Source of the DNA: Carex sylvatica
Lineage: Eukaryota > Streptophyta > Magnoliopsida > Poales > Cyperaceae
Assembly: GCA_964058845.1 (NCBI GenBank)
Contig: CAXKVR010000393.1
Location: 1 to 27,964 of the forward strand
DNA: 27,964 nt
Reading direction: 5' to 3'
The first letter of the stretch is position 1. Each line of letters begins with the position of its first letter. Below the pieces are notes generated by a model that ran no database searches, was not told where the DNA came from, and saw only the letters and a list, made by a program, of their open reading frames with translations. The translations under genes were made by a program, and so were the position numbers. Below, piece by piece: positions 1 through 8,816 of the stretch.

Positions 1-245
1 CCCAATTGGGGTCTACTTGGGCAATTAAATCTGATATAAACTTGAATTCAAAAATGAAGTCTCTATAATGAGTACAATTTCGCGTAATCAATCTTCAGAT
101 GAATACATAATTAGCCTCAATTAATGCACCCTTAATTGTCCAAACAAACATAAAACGAGTGAACAAGAAGGGAAAAAGAATGTTTAATTAGCACCAAAAG
201 TTCAACCTAAGCAACTACATAACTGTTGCAAACTCATGCAGACCC
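1..245 (+). other. Diverged third copy of part of the CHUP1-like gene's second intron
   Basis: This edge segment aligns, in the same orientation, with 21437-21535 and 21680-21800 of the right-arm gene's second intron. Shared words include GAATTCAAAAA, ATGAAGTCTCTAT, TTAGCCTCAATTAATG and TAAGCAACTACATA. It holds one copy of the TTAGCCTCAATTAATG motif, whereas the arm introns hold two about 126 bp apart. After about 245 the homology stops and the expected exon ('VLLRF...') is absent. This is therefore a relic of another gene copy whose upstream part would lie left of the window. Confidence 0.7.
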
Positions 246-391
246 GGCCAGTTCTGCACCCAAAATTGAGATAGACATTAGTGACAGTTATCACCCGAAA
301 TAATATATACATTGCACAAGGAATGAAATGTATGTCTTATTTTTCTGGGAGAAGTGCTTCATTTAACTTCAACAGTAAGTCAGTAACTGGT

Positions 392-625
392 GTAGGGCTG
401 CTAATGATTAAGATTTGGTTCAAATTCGGCTCGGCTCAATGAGAGAAGCAAAATAATTTGGTTCTAACTCGGCTTGATTTTGAAAGAAGCTCGGCTCGAC
501 TCGGCTCATGTAAACACTTGGCTCAACTTGGCTCAACTCAGCTCGCGAACTGATTCATATTTTTATAATAAAGTGAAAAGATGCTTACTGTTTGCTTGAC
601 TCGACTCGGCTTGTGAAATTTGCAA
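392..625. repeat. GGCTCGGCTC-type dispersed repeat, partial copy
   Basis: It begins with TAGGGCTGCTAATGA and continues with many CTCGGCTCGACTCGGCTC-like words. It resembles 12081-12300 and the mirror block 14709-14928, which start with TAGGGCTGCTAATAAG. GC-rich runs of this kind are a common dispersed repeat in plant genomes. I cannot assign the superfamily from sequence alone. Confidence 0.6.
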
Positions 626-706
626 TAAAGTGGAAAGGTACTCCAAAAAAGAGCGATTATTTGTGTTTTTGCGCCTTGGTCTTTGCTGAATTCATATCAC
701 CTGAGG

Positions 707-800
707 TAACTCCAATTTTAATTTTAGATCCAGACCGTCCGATCTAAAATTTCGCAACAACAACAAATTTTGAGGCATTAATTACGCGTGACTTTAATTT
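707..800 (+). repeat. Fragment shared with the inner part of the right arm
   Basis: TTTTAATTTTAGATCCAGAC and the following CGTCC, then TTTTGAGGCATTAATTACGCG, match 14634-14720 in the same orientation, with a gap where the right arm has extra sequence. The neighbouring pieces (392-625 and 880-1005) match the left-arm orientation instead, so this flank is a shuffled mosaic. Confidence 0.55.
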
Positions 801-879
801 TGAGTGCTTCGTGCTGCTTACTTTTTTGTGAGAGAAATATTGAATAGACTCGTTATTTTTTGATATTTACAATGCCATG

Positions 880-1005
880 CTCTTGTCGCCGACATTTTTA
901 TTTTTACCCAAAAAAAAAAAGAAATTATTAAAAATAACCACTTTTGGAACAAAATTTTAAAACTACCCGGCCCGTGGATATTTTCCACGGCCCGAATAAA
1001 TTATG
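880..1005 (+). repeat. Copy of the 'CCCGGCCCGTGG' repeat also found at the palindrome centre
   Basis: It nearly matches 12605-12725 and 13299-13419 on this strand and 14284-14405 on the other. Shared features are CCGACATTTTTATTTTTACC, a long A run, and CCCGGCCCGTGGATATTTTC followed by CACGGCCCG, which folds into a small GC-rich hairpin. Here the hairpin is fully complementary (CCGTGG / CCACGG); the central copies read CCAGGG instead. Confidence 0.7.
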
Positions 1006-1186
1006 TAGGTGCAAAATCTCTTCGGCTTTGAAGGATCTAATCCAAAACACTTCATTGAGTTTTGCAGTCCTCCTTGGCGGCCTCCCTTCTCTTGTTCTCA
1101 GAGGAGATACCACTAGTCTAAACTGGATTTATAAGGTTTTGCTTATTACTTTTTTGACTTTCTCATTTCTTCAAGCTTATAGTCAC
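1006..1186 (+). other. Possible coding fragment, one hydrophobic stretch, unrecognised
   Basis: An open frame runs from the repeat to a TAG at 1187-1189 and reads like protein (SALKDLIQNTSLSFAVLLGG, then a hydrophobic segment with LLITFLTF). It follows a possible acceptor (TTATGTAG). I recognise no family, no start is evident, and the first part of the open frame lies in the repeat before it. It ends exactly where the palindrome begins. It may be a last exon or chance. Confidence 0.2.
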
Positions 1187-1290
1187 TAGTACCTCAAAAA
1201 TTCAGTTTAAGTTTTCGTTCAACGGTAGACATACAACGATCGGTATTTTGTTTATAAACGTCGTTTGGATTTTCTTTTTTATAAACTCAT
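1187..1290. mobile_element. Truncated copy of the 25735-26369 terminal-repeat element
   Basis: ACGGTAGACATACAACGATC and CGTCGTTTGGATTTT match one terminal repeat (25735-25799) of the element on the right side. Only this end and a short inner part are kept here; the palindrome boundary cuts off the rest. Confidence 0.75.
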
Positions 1291-1318
1291 TTTTTTTATA
1301 CTATATGTATATATAGAA

Positions 1319-1739
1319 CAAAGCTAGGGTGTGATGTACTCACCAAGAGGGTTTGGTAAGCACAACTCTAAAAGTATATCGGATTGATTTCAAATAGCAA
1401 ATCCAAATCATTGAAATCCATGTACTTCATGAGTGATGCATGTACATGGAAATTTTTTGAAGTTTTGAATTTATTTGCTACAAGATCAAGCGGTCAAAAA
1501 TTTGATAAAAATTGAATATATAAAACTAACTAAAAAATTACTTAAAAAATGTTCATTTCTTTGACTGCTTGACCTTGTAGCAAATGAATTCGAAACTTTC
1601 AAAATTTTGTATGTAAATGCATCACTCATGAAATACATGGATTTTAACGGTTTGGATTTGGCATTTGAAGTCGATTTGATATATTTTTAGAGTTATGCTC
1701 ACCAACCCCTCTTGGTGAGCACATCACACCCTAGCTTTG
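1319..1739. mobile_element. Foldback MITE F1 (left arm)
   Basis: This 421-bp element has terminal inverted repeats of about 180 bp, nearly its whole length. It starts CAAAGCTAGGGTGTGATG and ends CATCACACCCTAGCTTTG. Inner matching words include CTACAAGATCAAGCGGTCAA / TTGACTGCTTGACCTTGTAG. It has no coding capacity. AT/TA-repeat sequence lies on both sides. Confidence 0.85.
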
Positions 1740-1895
1740 CTAGTATATATAATATAATATATGTATATGTATATATAATATAATATAATATAATATAAGA
1801 GTTTGGTGAGCACATCACACCCTAGCTTTGCTCGTATATATAATATAATATATGTATATGTATATATTATACATGTATATATGTATATATTATAT
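1740..1895. repeat. (TA)n-rich array with a solo F1 end
   Basis: Tracts of TATATAATATAATATATG flank a second, isolated copy of the F1 right end at 1801-1830 (GGTGAGCACATCACACCCTA). It appears to be a partial duplication of the F1 end together with its TA flank. Confidence 0.75.
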
Positions 1896-2268
1896 GAGGA
1901 GGGATCGGATTACACCTTTTTTTGGTGACACCAGTTACACCCTATGTTTACAAAGTCCAAACAGTCGATTCAAACCGTTCAACTTGTTGGATATGTTAAA
2001 ATGTGCTTGCTGATCAAATTTTATATTTTTCTGAATTTTTTTACTATTTATTAAGATGGATAAAAAATTCAACGGTCTGAATATAGCGATTTTGTTAAAT
2101 ACTTTATTGTAAAGAAATTCCAAAAAAATGTAAAATTTGATCTACAAGTACATTTTAACATATCCAACAAGTTGAACGGTTTGGATCGACTGTTTGAATT
2201 TTGAAAACTTTGAAAATGGAGAGTGTAATTCGGTGTCACCAAAAAAGGGTGTAATCGGATCCCTCCTC
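1896..2268. mobile_element. Foldback MITE F2 (left arm)
   Basis: This 373-bp element starts GAGGAGGGATCGGATTACAC and ends with GTAATCGGATCCCTCCTC. The two halves pair through most of their length (CAACTTGTTGGATATGTTAA / TTAACATATCCAACAAGTTG). TA-rich DNA lies on both sides. Its inner module (AAACCGTTCAAC, AAATTTTA, TTTTTTTACTATTTATTAAG) recurs in F3, F4 and F5 outside the palindrome. Confidence 0.85.
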
Positions 2269-2279
2269 ATATTATATAT

Positions 2280-2470
2280 ATATTATAAAAAAATGGCCCA
2301 TTTTCAAAAAAAAAAATTTCCAGTTTTGGGACTAAAAATTGAAAAAAAAAATTTCGGTTTTGGGACTAAAAACCGAAAAAAAAAGATTTCGGAATTGGGA
2401 TACCGTAATTTTTTTTTTCGGTTTTAGACATGAGTTTCTGGAAAAAAAAATTTCCTGTAATTAGTGATAA
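2280..2470. repeat. A-rich degenerate short tandem repeat
   Basis: About three units of roughly 35 bp built on GGTTTTGGGACTAAAAACCG plus an A run. Frames in it are low-complexity. The homopolymers differ in length between the arms. Confidence 0.6.
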
Positions 2471-2699
2471 AATTAAAAAAAAATTCTGATTTGAGTACTT
2501 TTGAAAATACAGCCTCTCTTTGGTTATTTTTTTTTAAAATTTTTTTGATATAAATAAAAAAATGGGCCAAAAATGCATGGACGCCTCTATCTCCCTCTTC
2601 ATTTATAGAATATTGGTCGTCACGCCTCACTTTAAACAATCATAATAACCAAATATATTTTTACAAGGCACATCATTTTTCCTGGTATGAATATATACT

Positions 2700-2909
2700 A
2701 ATATATAGAAATTATATATTTAGAGCAACAGAACTGTTCTATGTATAGAAAAATAGAGAACTAATTAAGATTGAAGGTCCACAGTTAGGTAATTAGGAGA
2801 AAGAGAATAAATATATAGAAATTATATATTTAAAGCAACAGAACAGTTTTATGTATAGAAAAATAGAGTATTAATTATAGATTGGAGGTCCACAGTTAGG
2901 TAATTAGGA
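2700..2909. repeat. Two-copy tandem repeat, 110-bp unit
   Basis: AATATATAGAAATTATATAT, AGCAACAGAAC and GGTCCACAGTTAGGTAATTA recur with an offset of 110 bp (2700 and 2810). The copies are diverged by several substitutions. The right arm has the same pair at about 24086-24294. Confidence 0.8.
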
Positions 2910-3119
2910 TATCTCTTTCTCCGACATCTCTACATAGAAAAATATATAGGGTACTTGTATAAAATGCCACGAGAAGATTTTTTTTTTAAGTTTCCCTTGT
3001 GTTCAAGCTACAACTCTTATTTTCAAATCAACAAGGAATGGATGCAATGAAACAGCCGGAGATTCGAACTGGAAGAAAAGTTCAACAAAACCATGCAAAT
3101 AATCCCTTAATCGACATAA

Positions 3120-3446
3120 TCCGGGTCTTTATGTACGTACGGTGCTATGCTGATGTATTTGATGTATGAGGTGACAGCAAGGCAACCGGATCTTTCCACA
3201 TACTCGACATTGAAGATAGCATGCATAACTCTTGGAAGAACCCTCTTATTCTTAGCATCTTTATCTATTCCCATATATGTTGCATATTTAGTAATAGAGG
3301 AAATTTTGTTGGATTTGGATCTAGCTAACTTGGCAATCACGGTGTTAGTTACAGTTGCAGTTGAAATTGAAATTATTATATATGGATATCGTCTAATTGC
3401 TCAATGGATTGAAGCATTCTCAACTCGTGCATTCGGACTCATGTAG
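3120..3446 (+). CDS. Small predicted two-helix membrane protein, unknown family (left arm)
   Basis: An open frame runs from 3120, after TAA at 3117-3119, to TAG. The first ATG at 3147 would give 99 residues. The protein has two hydrophobic stretches, about residues 30-50 (TLLFLASLSIPIYVAYLVIE) and 62-80 (LAITVLVTVAVEIEIIIYGY), with an acidic link between them. I do not recognise it. The identical 99-residue frame is kept in the right arm, but so is a 77-residue frame on the opposite strand (3107-3340), so recent duplication alone may explain the conservation. It may be an exon of something larger or non-coding. Confidence 0.3.
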   Translation, partial: SGSLCTYGAMLMYLMYEVTARQPDLSTYSTLKIACITLGRTLLFLASLSIPIYVAYLVIEEILLDLDLANLAITVLVTVAVEIEIIIYGYRLIAQWIEAFSTRAFGLM

Positions 3447-3471
3447 AAGATCGAGCATTAAACGGCCCAAC

Positions 3472-3734
3472 AGTTGCTTAATTAATAGGAGCTCAGCAAG
3501 GATAAATTAGCTTATTTTAGTTACTTTGCATACTTAAATTTTCGGATTTTTAATTTTATTTTCTATTTTATTCTGCTTTCTTTATTTTCTTTTCATTTGC
3601 TTTATGTTCAAATGTTTTGAGCAGAATTGCTTTTCTTATTTAGTTGCACATCTTTTGTAACTTCAAAATAATTAATGAAACAAGAACTAGATCCTTTTTC
3701 GTTGTCAAAAAAAAAGAAAAAGTTGCTTAATTAA
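3472..3734 (+). mobile_element. 5'-truncated LINE-like tail with 14-bp target-site duplication (left arm)
   Basis: The insert 3486-3720 is bracketed by the exact direct repeat AGTTGCTTAATTAA (3472-3485 and 3721-3734). It ends in CGTTGTC followed by an A-rich tail, and its body is T-rich like the 3' untranslated end of plant L1 elements. A variable-length target duplication plus a poly-A tail is the signature of target-primed reverse transcription. No reverse-transcriptase coding sequence remains. A SINE is less likely because no A and B boxes are visible. Confidence 0.8.
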
Positions 3735-4495
3735 AATTATCAGTGTTTCATATAGTTAATAAAAGTTACTGTGTAAAGCAGGTAGGACACTTCCATTTCT
3801 ATTGGAAGATCCTTGAACCTAAATGGATCATCACATAGATGTTAAAGTCTTCGGTTATTTGGAAATTTTTATTAGCACCTGTACTTAGTTGAGATGTGTT
3901 ACGATTGTTTAATGTAAGGGTTTTAATTTCATTATCATATTATATGTTGTTGATGTGTTATTTTTATATTTATCAGTACTATTCACTGCTATAGTAATGT
4001 AGTTTTCTATAGAGTACAATTTTTTTTTTCTGTTATTGATCTAAATTCCTTGTTAGTTTTCTACCTCACTGGTAAACATAATTTGGTAAAAAAAATTTCC
4101 GGGTTTTAATTTCTAATAAGTTGTGTAATGTGTTGACAAGATGACTGTTCCTGTATGTGTTTTGTGTTCTCATTGGTTATATATACATCTCTTGCAAAGT
4201 TTAGGTACATACAAGTTCAACCAAAAATAGTTCAACCAAAAATAGTAGCTAAGTTCTTTTGATCAAGAAATTTTCCCATTTAAATTTCCCATGTTTTCTT
4301 TACCAGAATAGTGTTTGCTTTACAAGTTCAAAACGGTTGATTAAAGAAAAAAATAAAAAAATAAAAGGAAAAGGAAGAACAAGAACAGAAAGAACATATA
4401 TACCCTGGAATTATACAGATGTGTGGTATGAATCATCATTTTCATGATTGATTGTATATAAAAAGAATAAGTATATCCACTTCTAAAAAGATGGT
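3735..4495. other. 3' flank and probable 3' UTR of the left gene copy
   Basis: About 4370-4495 matches the sequence after the stop of the gene fragment (minus strand near 10880-11010). Shared words are TAAACCATCTTT, CAATCAATCATGAAAATG-like and a CT-rich tract. This is expected of a transcribed 3' end duplicated with the exons. I see no gene or clear element from 3735 to about 4370. Confidence 0.45.
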
Positions 4496-4899
4496 TTAGT
4501 CTATGATATAAGTTTGTAACTCACATGCCAGTTCAGCTGAAAGTTTATCAGCTTGATCGTCTTGACCACCGGCAAAGGTGTAAATTGTAAATGCAAATTG
4601 GAAAACTCGCCACAACATACTAGAAATAGCCCTCTTGAGTTTTGCTGCCTTTCCTGATTCCTTTTTTTGTTTGCTTTCCTTCAGAGCCATCTCAATGCAG
4701 CGAGATGAGACATTCACCATCTCTTCCTTTATCCTTGTAATGATTTTGTAGTCAAATGTCAAATTTTGGCTCTGAAAATTCTTCAGTTCTTTCTCTTTGT
4801 CCCTCTCTATAGGAGTAACTTTTTTCTCAATCTGCATATATGTACATCTCATCATCACATTTTCATTGTATATTTTTTTCGTTCTTTTTAAATATAAAA

Positions 4900-4901
4900 A
4901 T
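4900..4901 (-). other. Mutated 5' splice site (AT instead of GT), intron 3 of the left copy
   Basis: Reading the minus strand, the exon ends CTGCAAAAAG and the intron begins ATTTTTATAT. The right arm has GTTTTTATAT at 22107, and the older gene fragment also has GT at this place, so GT is ancestral. Confidence 0.85.
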
Positions 4902-5332
4902 CTTTTTGCAGTATGATTCAATCTTGTCGAGTTGATCTGAAACAGGCATCTTGCCAGATGGAGCAGTAAATTTCCAACCCTTGAGAGTACAGACAAATTC
5001 TTCGAGTTGATGATAAGTTTTTGCTGCCATTCGAAGTGTCTCCAACTTCTCAAATGGAAAGGCTTCAAATCTCAGCAACACCTGCTCATTAAAAAGAAGT
5101 GTAATGTTGCGCTTGATACTTAATATATTTTTGAGTGTTTTTCAATTTTTGGAAAAAATTTATTGTTTGCAAAGTACTAGTGTCCTTTACAGTAAGCATG
5201 TCGAAGTTTGCAACTGGTATGTAGTTGCTTAAGTTGCACTTTTTATGCTAAACATTTTTTTCCTCTTCTTGTTCATTTTTTTTTTTTTTATTTGGACAAT
5301 TACGGGTACATTAATTGAGGCTAATCAAATCT

Positions 5333-5662
5333 TGATGGTAAGCACAATACTACGCAAATATAATAACAGTATAAATTGGTATATATCTTTATATATATCT
5401 GAAGCACAATTGATGGTAAACACAATTAAGGGTACATTAATTGAGGCTAATTGCCCATATATATATATATATCAAGATTTAGCAAAATTGGACTTGTGAT
5501 AGAGACTTCATTTTTTTGAATTCAAGCTTATATGTCACATTTAATTGTTCAACTAGGCCCAAATTGGAGGCATCTATTAAAAATGTTAAATTGACAAAAG
5601 ATAGGTACCTATTTATAGTTTATACTGTTATTATCTTTGCAGTAATACTGTGCCTACCATCA
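5333..5662. repeat. Inverted repeat inside intron 2 (left arm)
   Basis: Arms of about 43 bp (5333-5375 and 5619-5662) pair imperfectly (TGATGGTAAGCACAATACTA versus the complement near ACTGTGCCTACCATCACA). Between them lie a (TA)n tract and one of the two TTAGCCTCAATTAATG-type motifs. It could be a small foldback element. No target duplication was found. Confidence 0.6.
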
Positions 5663-5796
5663 CAAATTGAAGTGCTGGTTGAGCATAAGGAAAGCACCAA
5701 ACATAAGCATTCTCTTTTGTTTAAAATATGAGATGAAAGATTATTTTCAGTCTCGTTTGGGTTCTTTATTCTCTGCATTAAGATTTGTAATTTTGG

Positions 5797-6007
5797 TATA
5801 CCCTTCAAAAACTATATTTCCCCTTCTAAATCCTATATAACGCATTACTTTCCTAAATTACAATAACTCATAGTTATCCAATATAATTTTGATATATAAC
5901 AACTATACCCCAAACTCATATTAATCGTGTTTAGTATTTAAAAGGATAAACATGTTATTATAGAATTTGGAAGAAAAATGCGTATTTTATAGTTCTTGAA
6001 GAGTATA
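5797..6007. mobile_element. Small foldback element in intron 2 (left arm)
   Basis: Ends TATACCCTTCAAAAACTATA and TATAGTTCTTGAAGAGTATA form 20-bp inverted repeats with three mismatches, 211 bp overall. The size suggests a MITE. The flank gives no clear target duplication beyond TA. Confidence 0.55.
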
Positions 6008-6119
6008 TATGAAATTTCCCTAAGATTTGAAACATTTTTGACAGGTAGTCAGCTGAATTTAGCAAGTCATTTCACAAGATAAACGTGAGCCGTCCAACCA
6101 AAGTATATCCATCCCACTG

Positions 6120-6243
6120 CTCGTTACTCGTATAACTCTAGTTACATGTTTAAGTAAAATTAGTGAATTATTAAATAGACCCAGTGGATGCCCCAATAAT
6201 ATAGCATCTGAAATCATAACTTTAAAATTATACGAGTAACGAG
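6120..6243. repeat. Short inverted repeat, CTCGTTACTCGTATAA ends (left arm)
   Basis: The 16-bp perfect inverted ends at 6120-6135 and 6228-6243 enclose 92 bp. It may be a very small MITE; no target duplication was found. Confidence 0.55.
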
Positions 6244-6452
6244 TAAGAAAATTATGTTGTTAACTCTATATAATTATATATAAACCAAAACGTCATATTT
6301 GTTAATATCATGCAATAGAATTTAGCAAACTTGAATTGTCATTTAAGAACAATGATGACCAACATTTGTGGTTCGTACAACATCAAATGTCGCCTTTTCA
6401 AGAGTTCAATTAATAATTAACTACTTGTTCTTAATTTAATCAGGGTTGAATT

Positions 6453-6757
6453 TTGCCGGAGGACATTAAATTTTTCTTTATCACAAATTGATCATACATG
6501 TTTGATTTGTCCCTCTATAATTTTTGAATTTTTAATTGTTCTAGTTAAGTCACTTCCTTACTTTTTTTTTAATTCAAAATACTAACGAAATATGCTAATT
6601 CATCTTCATATCACTTTATATTTTGTTAGTATGTTGAATGAAAAAAAGTAACGGAATAACTTATTGAGACAAAGAAAAGTTTAATAACTACAGAGAAATA
6701 AATTAAATGTGAGTGAGCAATTTGTAACAGAGGATTAACTTTAGTGACCTTCGACGA
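6453..6757. mobile_element. Diverged foldback MITE in intron 2 (left arm)
   Basis: The two halves pair imperfectly over about 140 bp around a centre near 6605. The inner match is clearest: TTCAAAATACTAACGAAATA versus the complement of TATTTTGTTAGTATGTTGAA. Outer matches include CACAAATTGATCA / TTACAAATTGCTCA-type words. Limits are approximate. Confidence 0.6.
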
Positions 6758-7715
6758 AATTTATCCATTTAATTAGATTTTATTAATTAGTTATAATTAA
6801 AAAAAATGAAGATGTACAGAGCTGGAACATCCCTCAAAGATTGATTTAAGAATACCTGTCTCTCATCACTCAAATTCTTTAGATGATCTTCTACATATTG
6901 ATGGAATTTCAGAAGCTCTGTCATGTTGGTTGTCTTGAAAGCCACTAGTGCTGTTTGGATTTCTAAAATCGAAGACTTGTACTTGATGCAATCCTCTTCG
7001 ATCTTCTGGAAATATTGTGATCTAATCATCAAACAACATACTTATTTTTCAATATTTTTTTCAAATTGAATCAACTTGTGCAATCCACCCCCCTCCACCC
7101 CAACCTCTATTGCTATTTTCCCTCTGAACTTCGATTGGAGATTCAAGCATGCCTCAGTTAATTCATAGACCCAAATTAATAAAAAGTAGTATGTGGAGAA
7201 TATGTATGTTATAGGTACCTCTTGGCTATCTCAGCAAGGGCATCATCAATGCCGCCAGTATTCCCCTTTGAATTTTGCCTACTAGTACTGCTCTTAGCAG
7301 CTGAATTTTTAACAACGGAGCCATTGCTCTCCAGTTTATTCCTGAGGAGTCGATACAAGTTGCCCATTTGGGGTGATCTTTGCAGTTTGTTAGCATTTCC
7401 AATCGTCAGGTTATTCTTTCCTGGAGGAGGTGGTGGTGGTCCTGCCGGTCTTTTCACCGGTGATGATGGTATCATGTCTCCGACTTTATGTTCTTCCTTT
7501 TTTCCTCTCTGTTTCTCTTTGATTTGTAGTTTAGTTTGTTTTGTTCCTCGGGAAGGAAACCGGTCGTCTCCTTGAATACTTTGTCAAAAGTCAAAGCCGA
7601 GTTATATTCAATAGGCATTTAATTATTGAAGCGTTGCTCAGTATGGAAATGATCAGCTAACTTTTGGTTTTTATGTTTAACTATAGAGTCTAGTATGGTA
7701 TTGGTGCTGTATGAC

Positions 7716-7821
7716 ACTAATTTTAAAATTAATTGAATAGATTTTAAATAATTAAACTATGTTCAAAATTAATTGAATAGACTTTAAATAAATAATTAAT
7801 TTAAACTGTTCAAAATTAACT
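7716..7821. repeat. Short AT-rich direct repeats
   Basis: TTCAAAATTAATTGAATAG and close variants occur three times about 45-47 bp apart, with TTTAAATAATTAA between them. Confidence 0.5.
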
Positions 7822-8108
7822 GCATGACACATCTTAAAATACATGTATGTCTTATTGTGTCATAATGTCCAGTCATGATATCTTTGTTATATTTTTAAGG
7901 GTCAATTTTCAGAATCGAGATATGCCATGATATAAGACAAGTGTATTAATTTTAAGTTGAAGTTTTTTTAAATCTCAAATCTCATTTATTATCTTCGAGA
8001 GTTTCAATTTGAAAGCTTATATTTCATATATAAAATGTCTTTGTAGACCAGTGTTATGAATCTGAACGAAGTATGTTTAAATTTCGGACAGTCTGATATT
8101 TTCCTCCC

Positions 8109-8304
8109 CTTTCTATGGAATTCGTATCCCCTCAGGTTACCTGAGTAGAATTGAATCGGACGGTCCAAAAATGGATTGGCACGCATCTCAAAGCACAAAT
8201 AACCCTGTTCCCTTTGTCATCTCAATCGGCTGAGAGTAAATCTGAGCCGTCCATTTCAATTGTGTTGAGTCAGGTACCTGGGAGGATACGGATCCCTTTC
8301 TATG
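8109..8304. mobile_element. MITE with 9-bp target-site duplication, upstream of the left gene copy
   Basis: The element 8118-8295 (178 bp) is bracketed by the exact direct repeat CTTTCTATG (8109-8117 and 8296-8304). Its ends are imperfect inverted repeats of about 50 bp: GAATTCGTATCCCCTCAGGT against the complement of the right end, GGATCCGTATCCTCCCAGGT. Both halves hold a CGGACGG/CCGTCC word. A 9-bp target duplication with long terminal repeats fits a non-autonomous Mutator-like element. It lies about 630 bp upstream of the gene's ATG. A one-base extension on each side of the direct repeat leaves the exact ends slightly ambiguous. Confidence 0.8.
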
Positions 8305-8579
8305 GGCTTCTCTGTTTGAGGTTAGGAGTAAAAGAGTTGCATTTTGTAGTTTTGTAAGAAGAAAAGGAAATAATGACAGTTACAACTTATTTGATAATTT
8401 TGACATTTAATGAAATGGCTATTTTATTAATTTGACATTTAATGAAATTGAATTATCTCAAACTAATTGGAGATGAAGAATGATTAGTGCAGCTTACTGA
8501 TTTTTTTTTTTTTTGTCCTTTCTATTTTATTTTTGTAAATATCTATGTGGGGGTGACTACTCAAAACCGAATTTTTTTA

Positions 8580-8816
8580 GTTACCACTTCAAACTTTCAA
8601 AATTTGCATCTTGTTAGGTTTTTTTTTTAATTCAAAACTTATCAAGTACGCAGACTCAGTCTATGTACAATTTTATTTTTGCTATCCTCTTCTTTTTTGC
8701 TCTATTTTAAAAAAAAAAATATTTGATTCGCAGACTCAGTTTGTGCATACGACAAGTTCTGAATTTTTTTAGTAAAAAGTGGTAAAGTGTGAATTTTGAA
8801 AGTTTGAGATGGTAAC
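8580..8816. mobile_element. Small foldback element (left arm)
   Basis: Ends GTTACCACTTCAAACTTTCA and the complement of TGAAAGTTTGAGATGGTAAC form inverted repeats of about 28 bp, 237 bp overall. Inside, CGCAGACTCAGT occurs twice in direct orientation (about 8649 and 8730). No clear target duplication was seen. Confidence 0.6.

Larger units (their letters stand above)
4496..7475 (-). pseudogene. CHUP1-like / At4g04980-like gene, left-arm copy, probably splice-defective
   Basis: The four exons read on the minus strand: 7475-7219, 7021-6856, 5081-4902 and 4831-4496. Their reading frames are all open and nearly identical to the right copy; one difference is Ile instead of Phe in the last exon (KRAI versus KRAF). 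The key defect is at the donor of intron 3: the first two intron bases read AT (4901-4900) where the right copy has GT. Retaining the 70-bp intron adds about a dozen codons and then a stop, losing the conserved C-terminal exon. The following bases do not resemble a U12 AT-AC donor, and no nearby GT looks usable. All other donors and acceptors are intact. Like its twin it lacks the long N-terminal part usual in the family. Confidence 0.7.

Noticed and set aside
2194..2639. Lysine/phenylalanine-rich short frames
   Set aside because: They come from A/T homopolymers and degenerate tandem repeats whose lengths differ between arms.
4496..5068. 190-residue continuous frame across exon 3, intron 3 and exon 4 (mirror 21940-22512)
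   Set aside because: Its first part is out of frame with the conserved exon 3 and reads through the 70-bp intron. Only the last 111 residues, which are exon 4, are real coding sequence.
7222..7575. 117-residue plus-strand frame with a glycine run opposite the left gene's first exon (and its mirror at 19434-19787)
   Set aside because: It is antisense to the proline-run exon, which has family-specific motifs and working splice sites. The glycine run is the reverse reading of proline codons.
8004..8357. 64- and 68-residue frames around 8151-8198 (mirror 18652-19005)
   Set aside because: They cross the ends of the 8118-8295 MITE and have no protein-like features.
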